Source: Colias croceus
Lineage: Eukaryota > Arthropoda > Insecta > Lepidoptera > Pieridae
Assembly: GCF_905220415.1 (NCBI RefSeq)
Contig: NC_059537.1
Span: 2,469,989 to 2,533,988 of the forward strand
Reading direction: 5' to 3'
Length of the DNA stretch: 64,000 nucleotides
Shown here: positions 1-10,897 of the stretch, in pieces
How positions within the stretch are numbered: the stretch's first letter is position 1
Layout of the letters: each line of letters starts with the position of its first letter
Made by a program: the position numbers and the translations under genes
The notes under the pieces: model-generated
What the model saw: only the letters and a program-made list of their open reading frames with translations
Database searches by the model: none
Told to the model about the DNA's origin: nothing

Positions 1-27
1 CCTACCCCCAATTCTATTTTATATCAT

Positions 28-208
28 ACTAGCTGCTCCGCGCGGTTTCACCCCCGTGGCTCCACTCCTGTTGGTCGTAGCGTGATGATATATAGCCTAT
101 TATAAACTTCCTCGATAAATGGGCTGTCTAACACCGAAACAATTTTTCAAATCGGACCAGTAGTTCCCAAGATTAGCGCGTTCGTTCTTATAATATTAGT
201 ATAGATTT
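28..208 (-). mobile_element. Lep1-like non-autonomous Helitron, minus orientation
   Basis: Read on the minus strand it starts with an 'AATCTATACTAATATTATAAG' type end and finishes in a GC-rich foot followed by CTAGT, the layout of the lepidopteran Lep1 Helitron-like family. A shortened relative lies on the plus strand at 48361-48510 and shares the 'gttcgtttgaacgcgctaat' type core. No coding capacity. Confidence 0.7.
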
Positions 209-1915
209 ATTATTATTACATTTGATAAGCCTTAATGAATAAACAGAAGCTCAATTTATTCGAGACTTTATATATCGTTTTAAATAAAATTCCATAAATA
301 CGCCTCTGTTATGCGAAATATTAAAATTCTGTTTTCTATTTCGAAATATTACTTGAAAGCGTTTGTATTTTTTAACTTCGTAGAATATTACTTTTCATTA
401 TATTTATTTTATAAGCGCAATCAATTTGCACAATTTTCTTAATTACACGTCATAAACTACACTTTCCATCAACGTCTATTTTTACAGCAAACAATCTTAG
501 CCTTGACTTAACGAGCCTGCCTTTTGTATATGAAACATAATTTCGTGGGGTTTTGTTAAAGTTCAGTTTCTCTGTGTTAAAGTAAAATATGTAGTTTTAT
601 CTGAATTCATGTTCTTTATTATATTCAAACTAATATGTTAAGTAGGTATAATAATTAGGCATCTTGAAGTTACCTGGAAAACTGCCAAAATATATTATGA
701 CTCTCTTTCCTAAATGTGAAAATATAGGTGTGAAATAGATAACAAATACTTTTCACATTACAATAGGAAAGATACAATGTTTTAAGACTAAAACTCCTCT
801 CTTAAATAAATATCCCAATTCGATTACAATATATTATAAATAGATTGCAATATAAGCCCATAAGCAGCAAATATTCCTAATTTGTTACGAAATAACATAG
901 CCAGCGTGATATGACTACAGACTGTAAGTTACATAAATCACAGTATGAACTGTATAATATAAACCCTAATTCGATGTCACCTTCGCTGCAAAGTCCAAAG
1001 GTTTCCCAGTAACGGGCTTCAGTCGAGAACTCTCACCAGCTTAAGTACAGTGTCTTGTAAGACGTTTTATATACCACAATGTTACAACTAGAGATAAGTC
1101 TAAAGTGAACAAGTTGAAATTGATGGAAGTGCAATGTTCAGCAATTTAATGTATCTTGGTAAAGTTAAAGTTCTAAAGTGGTTCGGTTTTATAATTTTAT
1201 ACCGATTTCAGAAGACTTTAAAACTGTGTTCGGAAGAAATTTTAGAGGTATGTGCTGACAGCAAAGTTTGTCTGAAGTATGGAAGGTATATTTAGTCTTG
1301 TTTGCGAGGTCAGACTTAAATAAACAGTACGAAAGTGGATCATGAATGTCAAATTCTCCAGTGTTGTCTGATATTCTTCGGTTGACTTTACTAAAGCAAA
1401 TACTAAGAGGACCCTTTGAAAGTCAAGATGTTTGTCTTTTTCTAGGCGTAGCAAATATTGTAATAAATATTAATGAGTCATAAGTTACGGTTAAGGTTAG
1501 ATTTTTATTGGTTTTGTTTTGACAAAATGTGAAACGATTTTGTTAAATGAAGATTCGTCTCCATAAAATCTGATGCTTGTAAAACTTGATGGTTTTCGCA
1601 AAATCTACTATATCGCATTCCAAAATAATGATAGCATTTTAAATATTCCTCGATCATTTGATAATTTTCCACAAAAACCTAATTGTTTTCAATGACTCAG
1701 CATAATACTTCACAACCAAGGTCTTAGATTGTCCTTAAATAACAACAATGCTATAGATATTGGGCAGAACACTTGAATATATCCCTCGTCAACATAATGG
1801 TTCCTATGGCGGATAGAACAATGAAGGGGCACCATAAATTGGCCATTGTTGTACACTCGATAACCTCTGGGCTATTTGAGCGGCAAAACTGATCTCATTA
1901 TATTGTGCCTTTCAT
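209..1915. other. AT-rich DNA, no gene seen
   Basis: Only short chance frames, no recognisable protein, no convincing splice-bounded exon and no second copy elsewhere in the window. It may be an intron of the membrane-protein gene whose last exons lie at 5.0-6.2 kb. Confidence 0.5.
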
Positions 1916-2303
1916 GGAATTTATATAACGAGGTTATGGGTATAATGGCCATTTGTACTAGCTCTTTATATAGATTGTGTAGTAACTCGTAACCTGAGGC
2001 AAACTATTCAACTGGGAACCAAGCATGTTTTCATGGATAAGGATTAATTTTGTTTGCTTATACTGGCCACTATTCTTCGTAGGCAATAATATAAAATTAT
2101 CAATAACATACTCGATTGGAATTTATATAATGAGGTTATGGGTATAATGTGCTCTTTATAAAGATTGTGTAGTAACCTGAGGCAAACTTTTCAATGCGGA
2201 GAATCAAGCATGTATTCATGGATAAGGATTTCTATTTAGTTTGCTTATAGTGGCCATTATTCTTCATAGCGCATAATATAAATTATCAATAACATACTCG
2301 ATT
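1916..2303 (+). repeat. Two-copy tandem duplication, about 190-200 bp unit
   Basis: Unit 1 (1916-2117) and unit 2 (2118-2303) both begin 'ggaatttatataa' and end 'caataacatactcgatt', sharing the order of nearly all intervening blocks with scattered substitutions and small deletions. This is a decayed head-to-tail duplication; there is no coding signal in it. Confidence 0.9.
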
Positions 2304-3927
2304 AGCCTGCCGTTGGTTTATGTATTCTCTTGATGGCAGCTTATGTGATCATGTAAGCCATCGTAAATGTAATGTCAAATGGATTGCCTATAATGGGCCT
2401 TCTAAACAATGGGTAGAGTTGGGCGAGTAGAGGCAATTACGATAGTATAGAGGGCCTAAATGTCTATGAACGTCATTGTAGATGTTTATTCATAATCGCC
2501 GTAATGGCGGCAAACATCGACGATCATTTGTTGGGCCAACGCTGCCCATTGTGAAGAAAGCTCATATCTCCCGATACAATTTGATAGGCAGTGATCAAAG
2601 GAAGCCAGGGAAAGAGATTATAGTATTATCCGTCACATAAATTGCTAGCTCGGGAAGTTTCGGTCAAAGAATCTTTCGTGATGCTCAAGGGATTTTCTGC
2701 CTTTTGGGGTTACGGACTACGGTAATGAAGTTCGAACTTCGATTGATGATGAAAGGGGTTTTCTAGATTTTAGCTTTTGATACATTTAAGAAGCATTGGT
2801 CACGAAATGATTTTAAAGTTGATAATGAAGATGTGACCTATAACGTCGGTTTTATTTAAGTAGTTTTATTTATTTAACATTTCCTTCTAATCTTTCATTT
2901 ATTACGAACAATATTATAACATGTTCAGCATAAAGATCCTACAAAATTTAATATTTGGAAAGTGTTTCTATTAACAAGAATTTAGTCAAATGTCCAAAAG
3001 CTGGCGACTAAGTCACGTAATTATAACGGGTTCACAACCATTTGTATTCACTATACAGACTACAGAGGCTATTTTTAAGATGCATTCAAAATATTCGACA
3101 AAATCGACCCGGTTAAACAACTTTCAAGGGTATTTATCATGTCATCATTAGCGCTATTATAAAACAAACAAATAGATTGAATGGCTATAGAGTATTGTCC
3201 CATTTTCCCGCATTCCTAAAGAGAACATTATCAAAGACCTAGTTTGAAAACAATAGCAGTAAAGTGAACGCATCGCATTGACAATTCGTATCAGCTTTGT
3301 GGTACGGGAAGTCAGCAAGGTTGTCTCAATATCATCCTTCGTTGAAAGCCTCAATAATGAACTACTATGTCAACTTATTTGAAGGAAATACGTAACCGAA
3401 TAGCTATTGTATTTTCTGATATAATAATATAAAGGCTAAACGTTACTAACTAGAGGTATATAGTTGATATATTTATAAGAAAGTCGTGTTAATTACACTA
3501 CTCAGAGCTCAAGATCGGCTGAACCGCTTTTAATGATTTTGGTATGTTGTATTCTTCTCCGCTGGGACTTGGAGAATAACTGATAAAATTTAGAAATAAG
3601 TACTAAAAAACTACCCGGATGGTGCTTAGTTTACCGTAAATTTATATTAATACAAAACCATTTCCAGAAATTTCATAATCCATCGACTCTTCATAAATAA
3701 ACAAAATACAGGAAGGCTTTATTAAATCACAATATAATATTTCCGATAATAATTCGTGCCTACGATACAATAGATGGGGTCACTGATCCCTGTGCCAAAC
3801 TGTCAATTTCAATATTACCTATATTCATCATTTCGTGCGTACCAAAAGTTTATGCCATGCAAAGGTTGATAACAAAAATAAATACTGGGTCTATAGCTTA
3901 ATATCTATTAGATTTAACTCTATTATA
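2304..3927. other. AT-rich DNA, no gene seen
   Basis: No supported exon. Around 3495-3590 there is a stretch worded like the interior of Lep1-type repeats ('ctcaagatcggctgaaccgc'), without recognisable ends. Confidence 0.5.
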
Positions 3928-4097
3928 TCCATACTAATATTATAAATGCGAAAGTAACTCTGTCTGTCTCTCTTTCTGTTACTCAATCACGCCTAAACTA
4001 CTGAACCAATTTTCATGAAATTTGGTATGGAGTAAATTAGGTATGGGTATTTTATTGCGAAATATGTACCACGGGTGAAGCCGGGGCGGACCACTAG
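3928..4097 (+). mobile_element. Lep1-like non-autonomous Helitron
   Basis: Starts 'tccatactaatattataaat', has a CTGT-rich stretch, then the 'aattttcatgaaatttggta' core, and ends in a GC-rich foot plus CTAGT. The same start recurs at 41583 and 61864, and the same foot ('gaagccggggcggacc') at 42230. The Lep1 ending and absence of terminal inverted repeats and coding sequence fit a non-autonomous Helitron. Confidence 0.8.
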
Positions 4098-5019
4098 TTA
4101 CCAAATAAAAAGAGTTCTAAGAAGCAACTATAGACGAATACAGGAAGTTGTATAGCCATTAATGCGTAACATTTGACCAAATATAAATATTTCTCACGCG
4201 TCTATAGTTATTACAAATTAGATACAATTGAACGATATACACGATAAACATTGAACTACCCGCATGAGCGCTAATTTGGCACGCTTAATGAATTTTTATT
4301 CGCTAGCCTCCTGCAAAACTAATGTAATTGCTGAATCATCAGATAAATGTTATATTGGTATGAATATGAAATTCCTATACAAAGGACATTGACCGTGGTA
4401 TGCAAATAAATGAATTTAGTTTTGTTTTCTGCACACCATACTTATGATGTCGCTGGGTAGGCACATATATCTATTGGAAACATGGATATTTGGAATGCGC
4501 AATTCTGTAGTTATTTTTTTTACAACGTTACCTACCTACTTTGTAAAAAATCCCTCGTCACGTCTTTGTAATATTTTTGCTTACTCAATGACTTAATACT
4601 ATAAAAAAGTCTATTCATTATTTAGAGAAACTACATAAACTTGTTCAATGAACCGTTGTCTCGAAAGGCTTGCAAGGACATTTTCATAAATATGATACCC
4701 TTCTCAACATTAACCGTGACATTTTGACTTGTATTTCTAATTTATTGTCGTTATGACGTTCTGAATATTCAAATACTGTAATCCCTGGCCCTATAAAATG
4801 TGTGCGAGGGTATTCAAAGGCACTTTAAGGGCGGTTCACATCCTAAATTATAGTCTTGTAGGAAAATTTGACGAAATAAATAGAATTGATCATTAATGTC
4901 GTAAAAAAATGTTCAGTACATAAATACAACTCATTTACTGTCAGTTATGTTATCTTTACCTTGGTACTTTTAAAGAGGTTGATGCTTAATGACTAATTTC
5001 GTCTATCTTATCATTTCAG
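4098..5019. other. Intron or intergenic DNA upstream of the membrane-protein exon
   Basis: AT-rich with no supported coding exon. It ends in a pyrimidine-rich acceptor (tatcatttcag) at 5009-5019 that opens the exon below. Confidence 0.5.
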
Positions 5020-6198
5020 CGGGCACCGGAAGAACCCTTGCTGCGCCTCAGTCAGAAGAAATAGAGCAAGTATCGAACCTTGAAACTGAACGTTATGCTG
5101 AAAGACAGCCTAGAGCTATGTATTTCACGAAAACACCACAACTAACTACTACAAAACCGCCAGAGAACGTAACTCAAAAGGAGATACCGAAGAGTTCTGT
5201 CGCGCCAAATGTGTCTTCAACAACAGACGCCGTCCAAATACAGTGGACTCCAGTGAACATCACAGACAACACAACGTTTGAAAGCAATCCCAGTGTTAAC
5301 GCAACTGCTCCTGCAGTTGCTACATTCACGAACGTGACAGAAGCGCCAAACGCGACATTTCCCTCCAAAAAGCGGAATTTGACGAGACCAGACTATATCA
5401 AAGATGGTATTGCTTTAGAGGGATTGTTGGAGAGTCGGATAGTGACTGAAAAGCCGTTGTCCTTAGAAACGGCGTTCTTGCAGACGAGGATACCGCCGAA
5501 TATAGAATCTTCTAGAAGGGTTATAGATCCCGGGGAAGGTGGAATGGATACGGGAGCGATAGCTGGCATATCGTTTGCCGCTCTGGTCTTAGCGGCATTG
5601 GCTGGGAGCACTGCGTTCATTCTATACAGGAGACGGTATCTGAACAAACCTCAGACGTTGAACGATAAATGTTCTAACCCTGACTCGAGTGGATATCTAG
5701 ATGATAGCACTATAAGAGTAAGTAACTTTGTTTATAAACCAATTAATATATTGATAGCGTGCAGATTGGTGATTTATTGGTTGAATGCACTGCACTTGAG
5801 TTGTGTACTTAATAAATAGTTGGAAGGCAGAAGAAGATAGTTTTTTAGATAATATACTATGCAACACTATATTTGTTTATTAATATTTATATTTGAAAAA
5901 TCATATTTAAAGAAATCTAATTTAAATCTTTTAACCTAAAAAAAATCAATTTTAAATTGGGAAATAGCTATATTTCCCATTCATCATTCATATGGAAATT
6001 ATTAATGTTAAATTAATACCTAAGGCTAATATTTTTTAAATATATTTTGTTAACGAGAACATTTACCACTTAAATTTTGCTTTCCAGGATAATTCTGAAG
6101 AAATGTACAGCCTGGACAACGACTCGTTCCTGAATTCTCTAGAAGCCATGACCATACAGAACTATTGGACTGACACAGTGAAACACACCAAGTTATAG
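5020..6198 (+). CDS. Unrecognised single-pass membrane protein, last two exons
   Basis: Two exons: 5020-5717 (acceptor ttcag at 5015-5019, donor GTAAGT at 5718) and 6088-6198 (acceptor tttccag), joined in phase 0 and ending in TAG. The upstream phase shows that further 5' exons exist outside what can be seen; the ATG at 4989 lies in the intron and is not the start. The visible part, about 270 residues, is a Thr/Asn/Pro-rich ectodomain with about eight N-glycosylation sequons (NVT, NVS, NIT, NTT, NAT, NLT), then a helix of about 24 residues rich in Ala/Leu/Ile, a RRR stop-transfer, and a cytoplasmic tail of about 60 residues ending HTKL. The topology is that of a type I surface protein, mucin-like in composition. 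I do not recognise the family. The tail is acidic and rich in Ser and Tyr and may be a docking surface (inference). An AATAAA at 6664-6669 is a likely polyadenylation signal. Confidence 0.85.
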
Positions 6199-7810
6199 AA
6201 AGAAACTCAGACACTATGTGTAATGTGACATTTGTGACAATTTAGCCTTAAGAGTTAAGATTAAGATAAAACTTATCTTCAAAGTTATTCAGTTATTTTG
6301 TGTTGTGTAAATAATTTAGTACACTAATTGTAGCTTTTACAATTGTTGTCTTATTGTGACTGTATTTAAACCTAGAAAGTTCGCGCTCTTTTTCCGACAT
6401 TTTTTCCGCAATGGCGGCGTTTTGCGTTGTAAAAGAAGCGCATGTATGTCGTCTGTAATCCAAAGTGAATTTTAATGGGAAATTGCCAAAATCGTTCATA
6501 GTAAAGTACCTGAATAAGCCCCAACTGCTAATTTTTATTGGAATCTATATTTACATTTGTCACTTTCTCACCTATGTACAACGCACTTATTAGAAAAAGA
6601 TAGTGTGATGGTAAATTTCTCAATAACGTCGTTCATTTAGGTAACCTTTATCGATCTTTATTGAATAAAGATGGTAAGGTATACTGGAATTAAGCAAAAT
6701 TCTTAAATATCATTTAAATCCTGTCGCTTAAATAATATTCTCATTTCTAAAATAAATATATTGGCGATTCATTAAAAACCCATTAATATGAGATCTTTCA
6801 CTGACTTTCACGAAATATATAAAAGAAGTCAAATTTTGCTTTCTTTCCTTTAATATTTTTAGCAGGTGTGGTATAAAAACATAAATTTATGTAAAAATAC
6901 TATGAATTGTGGGTATCTAATTAGTCGGTTTTTGAATATAATATTCGATGGCCCTATTTGCCAATGGGTGTAAGAAAGAACTATAATTTTAATTATTATT
7001 GTTAATATGACTTAACAGATTATTTATTTCATTTTACGGCGATTGTTAATAATTAGTAAATATTTAGTACTTAATTTTGTGATAAATGTTAAACCTACAG
7101 CATTATTTTATTAAACAAAATACTTTTTCATTGCAACTGTTAATCGTAGATAGCTGGCAACATTAACAAAAATGACGCTTCAATTCCCGCCAAAAGAAGA
7201 TAAACGCCTGTAAAAAATATAATTGTCATGCATGATTTAAAAAAATATGTAAATGTAATAAAGGCGGGATATTTTCTAAAGGCTCCTAAACGCCAAATAA
7301 ATATCGGTATGTATTAATTTGCATAATGTAGAAATAGACGCTAATGATCTCAGTATTCAAATTAGTTTTTGTTCGTAAAATTATATTTTAGCTTCATAAT
7401 ACTATTTATTAGCTGTAATATATTGTAATTTAATTCAACTAACTTACGTTTGAATAACTTACCAAAATATATAACTTTTAATTTGTTTATTAATATATTT
7501 GATAATTCTTGCGATTTTATAAGAGTATGTATATGACTTATTAGTTTATTTACTTAAATACATATCCTTATTTTTTCACTTGCCATTTCTTTTTTGTATA
7601 GCAACTACATCATAAAATTTTGAAACTTCATTTGTTTCGGCAATTTTTTGTTATAGTGTGTTCTTTTTGAGCGCAAAAAGAAGGCTCACACTGAAACAAT
7701 ATTCTAAATTATACTATTTTGCAATAGTACCTACAATAGGCATACAAAACCAAAGAAAAATATCAATTTATAAGATACACAATCCATTTACATAAGAAAA
7801 ATAAAATAAA
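6199..7810 (+). other. 3' UTR of the membrane-protein gene, then AT-rich intergenic DNA
   Basis: The UTR probably runs to shortly after the AATAAA at 6664-6669. Beyond it nothing coding or repeated elsewhere in the window was found. Confidence 0.5.
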
Positions 7811-7966
7811 AAGACGTGTGGCATTCGGGGACTGCCGCGGTAAAGCATTCCTTCAAGCCACACCTCCGTGCCCGTCGGAGTGGGGAGCGTGAGGTTTTTC
7901 GTTACGCAATTTCTGGATTCGGTCCCCGCGCTCAAGGCCTGCAATAGAAGCTATGCAATAGCTTAA
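7811..7966 (+). repeat. 'GACGTGTGGC' interspersed repeat, copy 1
   Basis: About 155 bp from 'gacgtgtggcattcggggac' to 'gctatgcaatagctta'. The same sequence with few changes occurs at 41112-41266 (+) and 48735-48898 (-). In the other two copies an internal 'aagctattgcatagc' is the exact reverse complement of the right end; in this copy that internal block has been lost. GC-rich against an AT-rich background. Class unknown to me. Confidence 0.85.
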
Positions 7967-8883
7967 AAACCTTACATATATATTTTACTTCTAAAGTGTG
8001 CAAAAACATTTTATGGTGCTTTGAGGTAACTCCAATATATTGTAAAATTAACACATAGTTTATGATTGTTGTAATATTTCTGAATGCTGTTATGATCAAA
8101 CAACTATATTCTCATACTGCAATACAATATTTATAATCAAACGTTCCTCTGAAGTTATATTCGGTATTCACAATTTTCGAAATTACATTATAATATTTGC
8201 AAATACCCAAAGCACTTTATATGTTACTACAATCCAGACATTTTCTAATTTAATATCATATGTTATTGTAATATTATAAAATACTAGGAATTTTCGTGTC
8301 GAATATGACACAGTGTTGTTTCTCGGCCGTTACTTGAACGGCGCCATTTAATAAAGAGCCTAGGCTATAAATTGAACAGCTGACTAAGCTAGCTGGCTGC
8401 CACATATATAATTTTATGCGTATTCTAAATTTATATATACTAATTTATACTTAACTTTTGAATGCACTGCGTAAAGTCTAAGTAACAAAATAAGAAATTG
8501 TTTAAAAATATTTATAATTGGTATTTTATGAGTTTATTGTGATTTTGCTTTCCGTCCACGACTTTCTTTGTTGCATTTATATTGTTCATTTTATATTTAT
8601 ATGAATTTTATTGTTTACTTCACTATTGTTTTGTGTGGAAATTTGTTCTCGTTTTTAGTGCACTTAAAATTAATTACATTTTTATTATTTGTTGCACACT
8701 GGCTTTAAAATCTAAACACGAAATTTGTAGGTATTGTAATTTGTATTCCAACTTTATTACATTCATAGATAAAAAAATATTGACGAGTGTTCTATTGTCT
8801 TTGTTAAACTACAATTTGTTATTAGATATACTAAAATTTTGAAATTAAATAATAAATTATATCTCACTATTATTCAATAATGT
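7967..8883. other. AT-rich DNA, no gene seen
   Basis: The longest open frame here (8582-8842, 86 codons) is Leu/Ile/Tyr-rich, as expected of AT-rich noise, with no splice or start context to support it. Confidence 0.5.
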
Positions 8884-9660
8884 CTATTTATTTATTTATT
8901 TATTTATTTATTTATTAGGGTACATCGACAGATCACGCATACATCATTCCTTAATAATAAATACAAAGTAAGAATATTCTAATGCTTGACCCTATTATAG
9001 ATGTACACAGCATTACAAGAAAAACTAAAGATAAATGTAGTCAATGAGGATGTTTTATACAACTAAAGTAAGTATATTAATTCAATATTGCTTAATTCTA
9101 AAACTTGATGTGATATGATCCGTGCACTTTTCGTTTAAACATTGGCAAACTATCGTGAAAAATATCAAGGTTCGGAACTTTAGTGAGGTATTCATTGTAG
9201 GTTCTCAATAAGCGAAAAACTGGTGAGTTTGAACCGAGAGTTGTTCTACAAGTTGGAACGCTGAAAGTTCGGATAGGTTTTCTGGGAATCGAACGGGGAG
9301 CATTAAACATTATACTATTGAGCAAATCTGGGCTATCGATTGTTCCGTTTAACAATTTAAACAAAAATGTTAAGTCTAGGGTGACTCTTCTGTCCTGAAG
9401 TTTATCCATTTTGAAAAAAGCTAATCTATCATAGTAGGGGCGTCTATGCGAAATGCCAGGTGAAATAAAGGCAAGATACCGAGTGAACCTACGCTGTACA
9501 GCTTCCAGTCGTTGAGAGTGAACGGTGAAGTAGGGGTTCCAAGCGACACTTGCGTATTCAAGAACACTGCGAGCCATACTATTGTACAGAATAATCCGGG
9601 TACTATTAAAACGGAATCCTTTTGTGTTTCTTTTCAAGAAACCAACCATCTGATTCGCCT
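8884..9660 (-). mobile_element. 3' end of a CR1/Jockey-superfamily LINE
   Basis: On the minus strand an open frame from 9649 to 9098 (183 residues) carries the C-terminal region typical of non-LTR retrotransposon polymerases: 'YNSMARSVLEYASVAWNPY' followed by 'LEAVQRRFTRYL'. This is the region after the YxDD palm. The reverse transcriptase catalytic motifs and the endonuclease are missing, so this is a 5'-truncated dead copy. Downstream of the stop, about 180 bp of 3' UTR leads to a (TAAA)n tail, seen on the plus strand as (TTTA)n at 8884-8918. A short tandem-repeat tail rather than pure poly(A) favours a CR1-like over a Jockey element. Confidence 0.85.
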
Positions 9661-10897
9661 TTTTAATCGTCTAAAACATTAAAGTGTTCAATTTGCTTTT
9701 TATGAACATAATTTTTATTTGAACCTGGTTGGTAATTTACTTGCAACATAAATAAGATTTCTTAAAGATAATTCGGGTTGTGAGTAGTATTTGTTTATTG
9801 TAGAAAGAGAACTACATAAGTAGTACATTTTGTTTGCATTCTAATCATAATATCAAAATGAACTATTTTTAATAATTCCATAAAACTACATTATAGTTCA
9901 TATGACAGTAAAATCTTCAATGGTAATTACTTACTATATTAATTAAACTACCTACCTATAACTTTGACTTTATCTTGATAATTTACTAACTAAGATTCAA
10001 TGTAAGAACTTAAATTTCGGTAATTTCTTCAAATAAGGCTATAATATATAATTATAATCTAGAGAAGTGAATAATAATTTTATTTCGATACCATGAGCTT
10101 AAATATGTTTTATTTGTTGTAGAAAAACCAATTCTATTGTATGTAATTTAGATTAAATGTGTATTCTAATAGATATTAATAAATTAAATTTATTTTTACT
10201 GGCATTCAGTTGTGTGTTTCATTTTTTTGCTAAAGCTTTAATTTCTTGTAATTATTAATTATAAATTAACTGCAAAGAAAAATATGATACAATCAGATAT
10301 CTTTGCCTGAAAAATCAAAATAAATGTTCTGATACTGACTTAGAGTACATATTATGAGTATATATAGCATGCTAATACAAACTCTAAGGATACTGATAAC
10401 CATTATTCCTTCCACCCTGTGCTTCCACATGGCTTCCACCCTATTTCCTCGAGGCTTTAAGGTAGTCTTACCAGTCTGTACCAAGGAAAACATAAAGAGG
10501 TTATTGATTGATGATTTTTTATTATTATCTAAATTAGCAGGTACATGTCACTATTTTAGAACATACCTACCAATGTACAAGTTTCACCCTCATGATTGCA
10601 TACTCTTCATGAATTGCATGAAGCTCCATAATTCTAACCAAGCAAAAAATAGGTACTATAATCGTGAATATCGCATTGACAGTTGCTTCAAAAAGTACGG
10701 TCTGTGGTTTGCTCTCGAGAAGATAATATTATGTCAAGTGTCAACAATTTATCAAAATTCAAACTTCAAAGTCAATTTGATAGATGTCAAGTATTTTTGT
10801 AAATAAAACTCGCTCGAATTTATTGCGAATTCCGAAAATATAATAATTAAATATATCAAATCATATTTCTATCTTCGTTAATTGTACGCTTTTGAAA
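9661..10897. other. AT-rich intergenic DNA before the acireductone dioxygenase gene
   Basis: A 150-codon open frame at 10354-10806 has no recognisable domain and no splice or promoter support, so I do not call it. The start of the dioxygenase mRNA must lie in the last part of this block. Confidence 0.45.

Noticed and set aside
10354..10806. 150-codon open frame before Adi1
   Set aside because: No recognisable domain, no exon boundaries or promoter support, and composition typical of AT-rich noise.
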